From Mesostigma viride (Eukaryota; Streptophyta; Mesostigmatophyceae; Mesostigmatales; Mesostigmataceae): a stretch of DNA of 64,000 bases. Under the pieces are notes generated by a model. It saw only the letters and a program-made list of their open reading frames with translations, was not told the origin of the DNA and did not search any database. Below, one piece after another: positions 47,397 to 56,906 of this stretch (its first letter is position 1; the number at the start of each line of letters is the position of its first letter). The position numbers and the translations under genes were made by a program. The DNA lies in assembly GCA_009746045.1 (NCBI GenBank), contig RPFO01001794.1:1-64000 (forward strand). Reading direction: 5' to 3'.

Positions 47397-50300
47397 ATGA
47401 GCGTGGCCCTTTCCACCCTAGGAACTGGCAGATTCAAGCAAGTGTACACCGAGCAGGTAAGCTCAGACGTTCAGCCAACCAGTTCATTTGCCATCCTGTC
47501 CAACACAAAGATCGACCTAGTTCCCAACGTCCTCAATGGAAACGCCGTCGACGCCACTGTTTTGCCGACGACCGACCTGGCCACCAACGAGGTCGTCGTG
47601 CACGGTAACCTCCGTGTTATGGGTGCTATCGACGGGGCACTCAGCAGCAGCAGTGCCCCCACGGTGGACTACACCAAGAACATGTCGACCACTGAGGCCG
47701 CCAACACACTCGTCGCTTCATTCAGTAACCACCTCGTTCTCCAGGCAGCATCCACCGCGAATGAGGTGATCGTGCAGGACTCGAAGTTTGTGGCCCATCG
47801 CCCGACGACCGCACTCACCACCACCACTGTCCCAGTCCCTGACATCCTGGCCGTCCGTGCCGAGAGGGCGGGGGCTGCCGATACCCAGGAGTTCACCCTG
47901 GGTCTCGCGTACGGCGACACGGGCTCCACCTTCTTGTCCACGGATGGCAACTCCACCAGCAAGACCGCGTGGCGCAGTCTCATCGATTCGGGGGCAAACG
48001 ATATGGAGATCAAGTCTGACTCCCAGATGCGCGTGTCCGCCGATCGTCTCGCCACCGGTGAGGTGCGACTGGGAGCTGGGTCTGGCATCACCCTGGCACC
48101 GAGCATCGCCACACCGGGTGCCGACCCCGCCACTAAGATCGTCGTGCAGTCCGCCACCGTCGAGAACGCGGGCGTCACGGCCACCTCCGACACCCGCGGC
48201 AACCACGCCTACTCCATCGACGCCACTACCATCGCGGCAAAGAGGGGCGTAGGCAACTCCACGACTGGCGGCAACCTCTGGATCACTGGTGATACCAGTG
48301 TAGTGGGCAGCAGCGTCGCCGTTGAGCAGGTCAAGTTTGTTGACTCGCGAGTGTCCACCACCAACCCCACCCTTGCACTGACGGCCGCGACGACCGTGGC
48401 GGTCGAGAAGGACCTCGTGCTCACCGCCACCGACGGTGACGGCGGAAAGATTTCTACCACGAGCGGAGACATCTACCTCAACCCCGCAAGCGGGACTCTC
48501 AAGGTCAACGGCAATATGCAGGTGGACGGCACGCTGACCACCGTCAACACCACTGTGCAGAACGCCATCGTGACCGAAAAGACCCTGCGTCTCGCAGGCA
48601 CCCAGAACTCGGTGGCCGCGTCGTGGGGCTTCGACGGAGACTCCAACTTGAGCTCGACCAGCGTCCCGATGGTCCCTACGAATGCCACTGTGACGGCGGG
48701 GAAGCTGCAACTGACGCAGGGGGTGGTCGCGTCTGGTACGGCCGGTTACCCTGTTGGGTCAAACTGGCCCAAGAGTCTCGATTCGTTCGAGGTCACAAGC
48801 AATATCGCTTTTAGTGGCGCGCAAGGGGCGGCTTCGTCCATTAAGAAGCTGTTCGCGTACGGCCCCTTGATTGTCAAGTTGAATGTCCCGGCCTCTGGCA
48901 CGTACGGAACCCTCACTGTTGATAACGGCGGCGGAGTCACGAGCACCTCTGCGTCCGCCCCCCTCAAGACGGACGGCACTGCAAACAAGTACAAGATCGT
49001 CGCGCGCAGGGTTTACTTCTCCACCACCGCTCTGTCCACCTTTGAGCTGTTTGTGGATGGCGTACGGGTGATCAACACAACTGGAGATGGTATCGCTAAC
49101 CTCAACCTCACCGCCACCCCCAGCCTGGTACTGGGCAACGACACGTTCACCAGCGCGGTCTCCTACGACGATGTGCGCATCGAGATCGTCACCGCGCCGT
49201 CCAACACCGTCACGGACGGTGCCGGCCTCAGCGTCCTCGGTGACGGCGCGGTTAATTCTATCGCCTGCGACCGCTCGATCACGTGGCAGAAGGGAACCAC
49301 CCAGGAGAAGGGCGACTACACCGGCTCCTACTGGCAGGTGAAGGGCGGGCAGCTCATGCTCTCCAGGACAATCGATACCAGTCTGCGGAAGGCGCCGGGG
49401 TCCAGCATCCTACTCAGCTCCCTGCCTCCTAAGACAGGCACGTCGACCGAGCCCAACTTGTGGAAGCTGGACACCTACACCGGGACTGCGCCGAACTACT
49501 CGACCGTGGACTCCGTGTCGGCTCTTAACATGTCTTATTCGACTGGAGCGGGCACTAACGAGTCGTGGGTTGGTCAATGGTTCGAGGACCCGGCCAACCT
49601 CACAAGCAAACTGAACAACGGTTCGGGAACTAGCGGCACTTTTACCACCCCCACCCTTCCTTCCGGTGGAGCGCTGGCAATCCCATCAGGAGTCAGTGCC
49701 AGTCAGAGGTACGTGAATGCCGTAGACCTAAATCTTGGTACTGGAAACGACGGCTACGGAGAATTTACTGTCGAGGCGCGCGTAAAAAATGACAATGCAG
49801 GAACCCAGACGGCATTCAATGTGTTTTGGGTTGGTGATGATTATGGGACGAACGGCGGAGGATATCGCATCCAGGTTTATGTTGACAACAAACTAAACAT
49901 ATCGACCGAGAGCGCGGGTGGCAGCGGTTTTGGTAACAAAGATGTCACAATTCCTTTCACAGCTATCTCGGCCGCATTCACCGCAGCAGGCGTTACCTAT
50001 ACCGGTGATCCAACCAATGGAGCCTATCACAAGTACCGACTTGCGAGGAAGCGATACACGACTGTTACGGGTCCTGGGGCAACTGTATCAGACCCCAGGC
50101 TTCTGTTTCAACTGTGGTATGATGACGTCGAGATCCCGTTGCAGATAGGGCTGAATGGTGTTGCCTTCAACGCCACTGACGTGCGCAACGTCACAATCAC
50201 CGCAGCATCGGCTTACATCCGCGTAGGAAGCACGAGTCGGCAGACCACCACGCAGGCCATCACGATGGATTACGTCCGGTTCAAGAACAGCATTACATAT

Positions 50301-51260
50301 GTAGCTCCCACCGTCACTTCCGTGCCCAACCACGTTAGCGGATACTTTGAGACACGGTACGGCACCACAAACTACACAGTGTCCAACTACAGCACAACGG
50401 GCATCACCAGAGGGTCTGCTGTCACGGGCGCTGGCGTTCTCGTCACCGGCGTGGTCAAGCCCCTCACAAATTTCTCCACCGCGACAGGCGGGTCGATCGG
50501 CACAAACGCCGGTGATCCCATGACCGCGCCATTCACGTGCGGCGTCGCCACCTCCGTCAACTCCATCAAGGACATGGTTGAGCTGCTCACCATCGGCGAC
50601 CCCACCACGCCCGCAGCCTACGTCAGTGTGTGGGTGTGGCGCGGAGGGCGCATCCTCATGTTCAACGGCACCTCCTACACCGAGACCCTTAATCCCGCCG
50701 TCGGCAGCACAGAGTTTGTTCTGGGCGTCCACCTGACCACCACCGAGCCGCAGCTGTACATCAACGGCGTACTAAAGACCGGGGCGACCGTCATGCTGCC
50801 TTGGAGGAGTATCTCCGGAAACACCACAACCACCGTTAATGCCACAAACACAGGTGCGCTCCTGAGCAGCACGTCGACTGCTAGGGGCGTCTATTTGGGC
50901 CCAAGACGCACGTACGATGCGGCCGGTGTGGCAATCAGCGCGGCCTACAAGAACTGGCGCTTAGTGGACACCGCCCTCAACAGCATGACGGCACAGCAGA
51001 TCGCCGACACGCAGCTGTACAGGTACTCCAGCGAGTATGACTCCGGCCCTCTCACCGTCACGTACGGTTTCCGCATTGCGGACGACGAAACGCTGCAGAT
51101 CGTCAAGACCCAGGGCTCCATGGCCAGTACGACAAACTCGATGCTCGGTAACATCCTCCCCGTCAGCGAGGACGGCACGGGGGCCTTGACAGTCAACTCC
51201 CTTGGCGCCATCGGTTCTAGCACCGTGGACCCGGTTATGGATCTGACCAACAAGCGTTAA
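47397..51260 (+). CDS. Large fibre/adhesin protein with LamG-like domains
   Basis: 1287 residues from ATG 47397 (MSVALSTLGTGRFKQV); the frame is open further upstream but not in a coding way. The N-terminal half resembles viral and phage fibre shafts: VHGNLRVMGAIDG, then GDIYLNPASGTLKVNGNMQV and TTVNTTVQNAIVTEKTLRL. Several LamG/concanavalin-like segments follow, such as TFELFVDGVRVINTTGDG, EFTVEARVKNDNAG and LYINGVLKTGATVML. The C-terminus is a short distinct domain. Likely the main host-contact fibre of the particle. It is Thr/Ser/Gly-rich, with higher GC than the neighbouring non-coding DNA. No frame damage. Confidence 0.75.
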   Translation: MSVALSTLGTGRFKQVYTEQVSSDVQPTSSFAILSNTKIDLVPNVLNGNAVDATVLPTTDLATNEVVVHGNLRVMGAIDGALSSSSAPTVDYTKNMSTTEAANTLVASFSNHLVLQAASTANEVIVQDSKFVAHRPTTALTTTTVPVPDILAVRAERAGAADTQEFTLGLAYGDTGSTFLSTDGNSTSKTAWRSLIDSGANDMEIKSDSQMRVSADRLATGEVRLGAGSGITLAPSIATPGADPATKIVVQSATVENAGVTATSDTRGNHAYSIDATTIAAKRGVGNSTTGGNLWITGDTSVVGSSVAVEQVKFVDSRVSTTNPTLALTAATTVAVEKDLVLTATDGDGGKISTTSGDIYLNPASGTLKVNGNMQVDGTLTTVNTTVQNAIVTEKTLRLAGTQNSVAASWGFDGDSNLSSTSVPMVPTNATVTAGKLQLTQGVVASGTAGYPVGSNWPKSLDSFEVTSNIAFSGAQGAASSIKKLFAYGPLIVKLNVPASGTYGTLTVDNGGGVTSTSASAPLKTDGTANKYKIVARRVYFSTTALSTFELFVDGVRVINTTGDGIANLNLTATPSLVLGNDTFTSAVSYDDVRIEIVTAPSNTVTDGAGLSVLGDGAVNSIACDRSITWQKGTTQEKGDYTGSYWQVKGGQLMLSRTIDTSLRKAPGSSILLSSLPPKTGTSTEPNLWKLDTYTGTAPNYSTVDSVSALNMSYSTGAGTNESWVGQWFEDPANLTSKLNNGSGTSGTFTTPTLPSGGALAIPSGVSASQRYVNAVDLNLGTGNDGYGEFTVEARVKNDNAGTQTAFNVFWVGDDYGTNGGGYRIQVYVDNKLNISTESAGGSGFGNKDVTIPFTAISAAFTAAGVTYTGDPTNGAYHKYRLARKRYTTVTGPGATVSDPRLLFQLWYDDVEIPLQIGLNGVAFNATDVRNVTITAASAYIRVGSTSRQTTTQAITMDYVRFKNSITYVAPTVTSVPNHVSGYFETRYGTTNYTVSNYSTTGITRGSAVTGAGVLVTGVVKPLTNFSTATGGSIGTNAGDPMTAPFTCGVATSVNSIKDMVELLTIGDPTTPAAYVSVWVWRGGRILMFNGTSYTETLNPAVGSTEFVLGVHLTTTEPQLYINGVLKTGATVMLPWRSISGNTTTTVNATNTGALLSSTSTARGVYLGPRRTYDAAGVAISAAYKNWRLVDTALNSMTAQQIADTQLYRYSSEYDSGPLTVTYGFRIADDETLQIVKTQGSMASTTNSMLGNILPVSEDGTGALTVNSLGAIGSSTVDPVMDLTNKR

Positions 51261-51294
51261 GGTGTGTTTGTGCGAGGCTATTTTTTTTACAATT

Positions 51295-51306
51295 GATATA
51301 TAAAAA
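51295..51306 (+). promoter_or_regulatory. TATA-like promoter of the second fibre gene
   Basis: GATATATAAAAA ends 7 nt before the ATG at 51314. It is preceded by a T-tract (51280-51288) just after the stop of the first fibre gene. Confidence 0.5.
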
Positions 51307-51313
51307 CCGCGTC

Positions 51314-52321
51314 ATGCCTCCTAACTTGGAGCAAGCAACCGGCAGGCTCTTCTTCCATTCCGTCCAGGCTAAGTACCTGTACCTGGAGAATACAACTAGC
51401 TCGGGTGGCTCGGGTGGCTCGGGTGGAGGAGGGGGCGCGGCTGCAACCACCTCTAAAGTGGGAATCACTTCATCCGGCTTTGTCGGCGTATCAGATGCCA
51501 CTGGTGGCTCCGGCAGTATGGATGGCATCGAGTCCGTCCCGACAGGGGTTGGTCAAGTTGTGTTCAGAGGGCTCGTGGCCGACAATTCACCGTCCTACTA
51601 CCGAACTACCAATACGCCGACACCCCAGCACACGATCTTGAGCTCAACAACAAGAGACCTGGTGCTCACGGGGAACGGAGTGGTAAGCAGCAAGTACAGT
51701 GATTCCCCAGCTTGCCACGTCATCACTCTGGGGGAATTGCACGCGTATCAGGGCAACGGAATGTCTGCAGAGGGAGGGGATGCCGTGAAAGTTATGGGAA
51801 GACGTATGGGCCCGTTTTCCACCAGCTACGAGCCGGCTTCCATCAACCTCGGGATCCATCACAATGTGGGTTTCGCTTTGACTGGATTGAGCACGACGAG
51901 GGGAAGAGTGTCTACAACGCCCGAGACAGACCTCTCTCTCGAATCTGGAAGTCAGCTGAGGATGATAGGTAATGAAGTGGCCATCCATTCGCACGCAGCT
52001 GTGAAGATCTTCCCCAACAAGTCGACCTTTACCACACCAGCGGACGATGTAAACAACCCCCACGGCTACCTGCAGATATCCCACAGGAACAACGACCAGG
52101 CAGAAGCCATCCTCTTGTCAACTCCGGGCAGTGCTTCATCAATGCTTGACCTCGTGGTGAAGCCCGCGACGGGAAAGTTTGGGGCCGAAGCGGACACGTT
52201 TGAACTGGGGTCTGGTGACGTGCGGTACAAGTTTGTCATCGCGAACGGCCAGTTGCAGATAAAGAAACTCGTGTTGAGTTCTGGCTTGCCAGAGAAGATG
52301 ATTTGCGTGTTTGACGCGTGA
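51314..52321 (+). CDS. Fibre-like protein with Gly-rich linker
   Basis: 335 residues from ATG 51314 (MPPNLEQATGRLFFHSVQAK). After a short N-terminal domain there is a GSGGSGGGGG linker, then a beta-rich body with DLSLESGSQLRMIGNEVAI and a C-terminal VRYKFVIANGQLQIKKLVL. This resembles fibre heads in which shaft and tip alternate. The neighbour upstream is a large fibre and the neighbour downstream another, so the three probably form one fibre system. Confidence 0.65.
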   Translation: MPPNLEQATGRLFFHSVQAKYLYLENTTSSGGSGGSGGGGGAAATTSKVGITSSGFVGVSDATGGSGSMDGIESVPTGVGQVVFRGLVADNSPSYYRTTNTPTPQHTILSSTTRDLVLTGNGVVSSKYSDSPACHVITLGELHAYQGNGMSAEGGDAVKVMGRRMGPFSTSYEPASINLGIHHNVGFALTGLSTTRGRVSTTPETDLSLESGSQLRMIGNEVAIHSHAAVKIFPNKSTFTTPADDVNNPHGYLQISHRNNDQAEAILLSTPGSASSMLDLVVKPATGKFGAEADTFELGSGDVRYKFVIANGQLQIKKLVLSSGLPEKMICVFDA

Positions 52322-52354
52322 ATAAACATCAACACAGATTGATAATAACCAGAG

Positions 52355-53119
52355 ATGTCATCCACAAAGACCATCGACCGGCTAGAGGTGAACAAGTCGA
52401 TCACCTTCCCCGATCTGAGCACCCTATCGTCTATGAACCCTTTAATGATGGGAAAGCTGGCACAGTTTGTATCTTCTGTCAACGAGTACGGCAGAGAAAT
52501 CTTGGAGTTCAGGGTGTTCAACCTGATAACGGGGGGGTATGACCTGTCCTTTGTGATTGCAGCACATGATGCGTATGATCCACCTGCCAAGACTTATCGC
52601 TGGGATTTCTCAGCCGGCAAAACAACCACCGTCAATGACACTGTCGTCAGCTTCACCGGGACCGGCACAGTCAGTGAGGGGGTGCTCAAGGAGGCGGGAG
52701 CACAATTTGACGTTGCAAGGAATGTGGGGGTCACCGGCACGTTCTCTCTTATCATAAAGGTGATCCCACAGTTTGATCTCTCCACTCTCACCCTCCTCAC
52801 CGACCTGATCATGTACGGCTATCTGCAGGTCCAGGTTGCGAGTGGGGGATACCTGGCTTTCTCCGATGGATGGGCCGCACCCATCATAATGACCACACCT
52901 GTGGGCGCGGCCCCCTTTGTTTTGTGCATCACCATGAGAGGCAGCGAGGCAAGGTTCTATCTGGACGGCCAACTGGTCGCCTCATCTACTAACGCTCTGC
53001 TCGGCCCCCGTACCGACCTTGTCCTCGTGGGCGGCTATGTTGGTGACGTGTTCTACACTGACCTGCGACTGGTAGCGGGCGTCGCCATCTCTGATCAGAA
53101 CACTATGCTGCATGGATAG
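52355..53119 (+). CDS. Fibre-like protein with LamG-like domain
   Basis: 254 residues. Residues 1-78 (MSSTKTIDRLEVNKSITFP, then NPLMMGKLAQFVSSVNEYG and YDLSFVIAAHDAYDPP) form a discrete N-terminal module. The remainder is a concanavalin/LamG-like domain (GTFSLIIKVIPQFDL, then APFVLCITMRGSEARFYLDG). The first module is repeated alone in the next gene, 53170-53409. Probably an attachment or decoration protein. Confidence 0.65.
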   Translation: MSSTKTIDRLEVNKSITFPDLSTLSSMNPLMMGKLAQFVSSVNEYGREILEFRVFNLITGGYDLSFVIAAHDAYDPPAKTYRWDFSAGKTTTVNDTVVSFTGTGTVSEGVLKEAGAQFDVARNVGVTGTFSLIIKVIPQFDLSTLTLLTDLIMYGYLQVQVASGGYLAFSDGWAAPIIMTTPVGAAPFVLCITMRGSEARFYLDGQLVASSTNALLGPRTDLVLVGGYVGDVFYTDLRLVAGVAISDQNTMLHG

Positions 53120-53169
53120 CGTGATGCGGATGCGGGCCTCATAACATCCGATCCTAATCATGATCAAAC

Positions 53170-53409
53170 ATGTCGTCTACAAAGACAATTGACCGACTAG
53201 AGGTTAACAAGTCGATCACCTTCCCCGATCTGAGCACCCTATCGTCTATGAACCCTTTAATGATGGGAAAGCTGGCACAGTTTGTATCTTCTGTCAACGA
53301 GTACGGCAGAGAAATCTTGGAGTTCAGGGTGTTCAACCTGATAACGGGGGGATATGACCTGTCCTTTGTGATTGCCGCACGTGATGCGTATGACCCTCCC
53401 AATGCTTAA
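53170..53409 (+). CDS. Partial fibre copy: N-terminal module only
   Basis: 79 residues, almost identical to residues 1-78 of the preceding fibre protein, ending in a TAA shortly after the module. The first 36 nt differ from the other copy at six synonymous sites, while the following roughly 150 nt are identical and the 3' end differs again. It may be a truncated pseudogene, a functional stand-alone anchor or a donor cassette for the neighbouring fibre gene. Confidence 0.65.
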   Translation: MSSTKTIDRLEVNKSITFPDLSTLSSMNPLMMGKLAQFVSSVNEYGREILEFRVFNLITGGYDLSFVIAARDAYDPPNA

Positions 53410-53463
53410 AATTTTGTTCAAAAGTTGTCATTAAATATGTTCAATTAATAATGAAAGCTTGTC

Positions 53464-54033
53464 ATGTTGCTGAGAAAACTTGGTCTGAAAAACAATTCTA
53501 TAAAGTCATTTTCCAAACCAGGCGCCAAGGAGGCGCTGCGGAATCTAACACTGCAAGATTTAACCCCCTTCTCATTCGATGGCCATGTTTTCTCGCCGGC
53601 CAAGGTTGTTAGGGTGTACGACGGGGACACTGTGAAGGTGGCCATACTGTCTCCATGGGACAGCCTGCCAACACTGCTAACGGTCCGGCTCTGGGGCACG
53701 GACGCCGACGAAATCGCGCCCGGTATCGACAAGCCCAACAGGGAGGAAACAAGATTGCGCGCCGTGAAGGCCAGGAACAGGCTGGTGCAGTTGACGACGG
53801 ACGTCAGCATCGACTTGGATGACGTGGAGAAGACAACAAAGGACGTTCAGACCATGATCGACACCGTCAACCAGAAACTCGTCACCGTCCAATGCCACGG
53901 TTTTGACTGCTTTGGCCGCGTGTTGGGCGTGCTTTACACCCAAGATGGGACGTGCGTTAACAAGGTGCTGCTGGACGAGGAGCTGGTGAACCTGCAGCCG
54001 ACCGCCAACAGGCGCAAGGGAGTGGTCTTGTGA
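53464..54033 (+). CDS. Staphylococcal-nuclease-like (Snase/TNase) protein
   Basis: 189 residues. The core matches the SNase fold: VVRVYDGDTVKVAIL (the two metal-binding Asp), VRLWGTDADEIAP (active-site Arg and Glu), and later CFGRVLGVLYTQDG (second active-site Arg). All three catalytic positions are present, with a shortened middle. SNase-type nucleases hydrolyse DNA and RNA and occur in several giant viruses and algae. The N-terminal 35 residues are basic and may target or extend the domain. Last gene of the plus-strand block. Confidence 0.8.
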   Translation: MLLRKLGLKNNSIKSFSKPGAKEALRNLTLQDLTPFSFDGHVFSPAKVVRVYDGDTVKVAILSPWDSLPTLLTVRLWGTDADEIAPGIDKPNREETRLRAVKARNRLVQLTTDVSIDLDDVEKTTKDVQTMIDTVNQKLVTVQCHGFDCFGRVLGVLYTQDGTCVNKVLLDEELVNLQPTANRRKGVVL

Positions 54034-54044
54034 TTTTACTACAA

Positions 54045-54539
54045 TTACAAGTCCATGACCACTTTAGTGGGGTCGCTGACAGCGGCCGCCTTCTTGCCCC
54101 CGGTCCTCCTCCTTGTCTTCTTCTTGCTCCCGTCCATCTGCACCGTACGGATCTCGTCTCCTTGCACAGACGCATCGTCGTACAAGCTCTCGCCCCCGTC
54201 ATCGATGATCTGCACCACATGTTCCCTGGGGGGGCTGGGCGGCATGGCCTCCTGCACAAACCTGTCCATGTTCACGGGAGGCGCGACGTCCGGCCTGTAC
54301 AGCATGGGCCCGCGCATAACGTACCCAGTCCCACCGCCCCCACCATCCGCATCCCCTCTAGGGACAGTCTGCGGCGGAGGAGGGGGCTGTGGAGCGGCGG
54401 CCGCCTCCTGCTTGGAGATCATCATCTTCACGATGCTCTTCATCAGCTCTGGGTCTGTCTTGGCTATCTCAGACATGGACGGCAGACCGGAGCTCGCGAA
54501 CGAGGCGGACATATGGAACATCATGGCTGACCCTCCCAT
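54045..54539 (-). CDS. Unrecognised protein with basic nuclear-localisation-like tail
   Basis: 164 residues from ATG 54539, convergent with the nuclease gene (11 nt gap). A Pro/Gly-rich middle is followed by MDGSKKKTRRRTGGKKAAA, a basic cluster typical of nuclear localisation or DNA binding. No family recognised. Confidence 0.55.
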   Translation of the reverse strand: MGGSAMMFHMSASFASSGLPSMSEIAKTDPELMKSIVKMMISKQEAAAAPQPPPPPQTVPRGDADGGGGGTGYVMRGPMLYRPDVAPPVNMDRFVQEAMPPSPPREHVVQIIDDGGESLYDDASVQGDEIRTVQMDGSKKKTRRRTGGKKAAAVSDPTKVVMDL

Positions 54540-54960
54540 CTAAACGGGGTGGGAAACCACGGGAGGGAGGTGTCAAACTTTGACACCCGGTGTCAAAGTC
54601 CGGCCTCTTCCTATTGGAAGATACTTATATACTGTCAACTTTAGATATTTTTTTGGCCCCTACGCTGTCAAACTTTGGCACAAACCCTAGGAAACCACCC
54701 TGGGGGCGTGTTGATTTGGGAATCTTTTGGAATCTTATGCTGGCCCCTGTCAGACCACCTGAATCGGGTGTGAGATGGGGGCCGAGCTGCATTTAGTACA
54801 CTCTTATGCTGGCGTACCTGGCATGGATACAAACCTATTGCCCTTGGATATGTTATCCACTCTGCCAGCTGTCACCCCTTCACAAACCCGGGCCAGGGTG
54901 TGCCGGGACGCACAGGTGCTTAGGGGGTGCCACATCTGGCTCGCTGAGCGGACCCACCTT
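54540..54960. other. Non-coding region next to the left inverted-repeat arm
   Basis: Holds short repeats of a TGTCAAACTTTG(A/G)CAC-like word (54571-54596, again at 54668-54682) and no convincing gene. It leads into the inverted repeat that begins at 54961. Confidence 0.5.
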
Positions 54961-54998
54961 GGATAGCCTTCTACCGGGTACAAAAGAGAAGCCTATCC
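54961..54998. other. Mismatch hairpin H1 (left arm, outer)
   Basis: GGATAGCCTTCT (54961-54972), a 14-nt spacer and AGAAGCCTATCC (54987-54998). The boxes pair except at one position, where C faces C. The same arrangement, with the same mismatch position and spacer length, occurs at three other sites. Confidence 0.85.
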
Positions 54999-55466
54999 AC
55001 CATCATCCGGCCAGCGGGCATTGCCACCGGTTGATGACACTTTGCAAAAAGAGAAGCCTATCCAAATTCACGCCCTGGGAATGCCTGCTCGGCCCCTGAA
55101 TAAAATTGGCACACCTTCTCCCGGCATTCTCGACCATTGTTCGTGGATAGGCTTCTCTGGAGTGCCTTCTTTTTCGGCAACCCCTTCCAACAATATTCTC
55201 CCCAGGCCCCTACCCCCCATGCCCCCTAGCCCCATACATGCATGCATACATAAAGTCCTTAGTCCATATTATTCTTACTCTTATTGTCTAAAAAAGAAGA
55301 CTACCAAAAGAAGCCTATCCAAATTGACACCCTGAGAACTTTGACTCGACCATCGAACAAATTTAAGAGGCCTTCTCCTGGCATTTTCGAGCAATGTTCG
55401 TGGATAGGCTTCTCCTTGGAAAAAATACCATCAACAGGTCACAACAGCTGGCCACTGGGTATAGGT

Positions 55467-55504
55467 GGATAGCCTTCTGTCCGGGACCAGATAGAAGCCT
55501 ATCC
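55467..55504. other. Mismatch hairpin H2 (left arm, inner)
   Basis: GGATAGCCTTCT (55467-55478), the spacer GTCCGGGACCAGAT (14 nt) and AGAAGCCTATCC (55493-55504). Spacer length matches the other three sites although the spacer sequence is different. Confidence 0.85.
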
Positions 55505-55521
55505 AAGCCCTCCCGCGGTTC

Positions 55522-56027
55522 TCAGCACCTGGCAAAGCCCCAGCTGAAGAACTTCTTGGCCTTGCACCGGGCGCTCTTCTTGTCCTTGAACGCCTGCATC
55601 AGTGCCCCGCCCGGGGTGTGCCCCACCACGAACTTGGTGACCTTGGCGCCCGCCTTGCTGACCTTGTCGCCCACCGGGTTGGGCAGCAGGCCGAAGCCAC
55701 CCAGGGCGGCGCCCAGCGCGGACACGGGGTTCACCATGTCCACGGCCATGGCACCCACGCTGCTGACCACGTGGGCGGGGCTCTTGGTCTCTATCCCCAT
55801 CGCGTCGAGGATGGGAGTGCCCTTGGCCTTCTCGCCCGTCTTGGGGGGTCTACCACGGGCGGGGCTGACGCGGGGGCCGCGGCGGTGCTATCCGGGCTAG
55901 GGTTGGGAGTGGAGCTGACGGCTACCTCCTCTACCACGGCTACCGAGGCGGACGCGGGCACGGACGCGGAGAAACGCAGCATCACGGTGACAAACAGCAG
56001 GATTACCAGAAACAAGAGCAGGAACAT
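55522..56027 (-). pseudogene. Membrane-anchored protein with one frame break
   Basis: Two frames make one protein of about 168 codons. ATG 56027 starts MFLLLFLVILLFVTVMLRFS, a membrane anchor, followed by an Ala/Pro/Ser-rich linker. At a run of six C (minus strand, about 55844) the frame changes, and the rest reads GTPILDAMGIETKSPAHVVS, then GAALGGFGLLPNPVGDKVSK and a basic Cys-containing tail (SARCKAKKFFSWGFARC). Adding one C to the run joins them. Lies inside the unique segment between the inverted repeat arms. Confidence 0.6.
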
Positions 56028-56073
56028 AATTCGTTTATTAACACACGGTGGGATAATAATAATAATCTATTCA

Positions 56074-56715
56074 TCAGCTGGCCAGGCCGCTGGGGCGAGT
56101 GGCGCGGGGGCTAGTGTGGCACCACTGGCAGCCAGCGAAACAGTACTCGATCCCCTGCAGGCCCATGGCCAGGGACACGGCCACAGCGTGGTGCTCCGAC
56201 TTGCTAGAGAAGCGCCCCAGGACGTTGCAGTCCATCCGGTTGAGCACGTTGCCGAATTCCCGCCACGTCATCTTGCTGTACTCCCCCAGCTCGGGCGTGT
56301 CCACCAGGCTGTCGGACAGGGGCTCCGGCTGGGAGTCGGGCAGGGTCTCCTTCTCAAACACACCCATCTTTGATGTCCATGAACTCTCCAGATGAGCCTT
56401 GCCAGGGGTCGTGAACAGAGACCTGGCAACCAAGGGGGTATCCTGGGGGTATGGACGAAATGCACTGCAGGCAGTGTCCTTTATGTCCCCTCTCTTTGTC
56501 CTCTTTTTGGGACGGATGACGGAAGGCAGCTGGAAAGGCACTCCCCTTTTGGTATTGCTGCCAGCATCCATGGCACCAGGGGGGGAGACAGGAGGAGTGG
56601 GGGTGTGAGTCAAGGCATTCAGTTGCTCGCGAATACGGACGTAATCGTCCGCCGTAATCATGGCGTCGAGAGCCATGGCCTGCGATAAATGCTCGCTTTT
56701 CGCCTTGTCGGCCAT
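56074..56715 (-). CDS. Unrecognised protein in the segment between the inverted repeats
   Basis: 213 residues from ATG 56715 (MADKAKSEHLSQAMALDA); the frame is open upstream to 56820 but that part is less protein-like. Basic motifs (IRPKKRTKRGDIKD) sit in the middle, and the C-terminal 70 residues contain Trp/Cys/His (GIEYCFAGCQWCHTSP). No family recognised. With 55522-56027 it makes up the coding content of the 1.8-kb segment. Confidence 0.5.
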   Translation of the reverse strand: MADKAKSEHLSQAMALDAMITADDYVRIREQLNALTHTPTPPVSPPGAMDAGSNTKRGVPFQLPSVIRPKKRTKRGDIKDTACSAFRPYPQDTPLVARSLFTTPGKAHLESSWTSKMGVFEKETLPDSQPEPLSDSLVDTPELGEYSKMTWREFGNVLNRMDCNVLGRFSSKSEHHAVAVSLAMGLQGIEYCFAGCQWCHTSPRATRPSGLAS

Positions 56716-56869
56716 ATTCGTGCACGAGTTTGCGTGCTCGTGGGTTTTCGCACGTGAGCACGCCCTGCCTCCCATTATTACAGACACCCGTGCGCAAAAA
56801 ATCTGGATCTGCCTAGTCACCAGATCTGGAGATCTCGGATTCGGCGCCTAGTCAGCACTGGCTGGGTGT

Positions 56870-56906
56870 ATATGAAAACATATGCACCTCTGGTCCGCCG
56901 GTACTG
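56870..56906 (+). repeat. Single degenerate unit related to the 58-bp tandem repeat
   Basis: GGGTGTATATGAAAACATATGCACCTCTGGTCC matches the hairpin and following CCTGGTC of the 25.8-26.3 kb repeat with a few changes. It lies upstream of the gene at 56715, inside the inverted-repeat-bounded segment. Confidence 0.7.

Larger units (their letters stand above)
54961..55504 (+). repeat. Long imperfect inverted repeat, left arm
   Basis: 544 bp that match the reverse complement of 57341-57888 along their length, in the same order. Best-conserved parts are TGGAGTGCCTTCTTTTT (55157-55173), TATTATTCTTACTCTTATTG (about 55268-55287) and the boxes AGAAGCCTATCCA / TGGATAGGCTTCT. At each end is a hairpin of two 12-bp boxes with one mismatched central pair and a 14-nt spacer (54961-54998 and 55467-55504). 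Between them are two palindromic-ended segments of about 105 bp bounded by AGAAGCCTATCCA and TGGATAGGCTTCT. No gene. Confidence 0.9.

Noticed and set aside
47718-48710. Minus-strand open frame of 330 codons opposite the large fibre gene
   Set aside because: Composition (Gly/His/Arg-rich, no motifs) is typical of the reverse of a Thr/Val-rich GC-rich gene.
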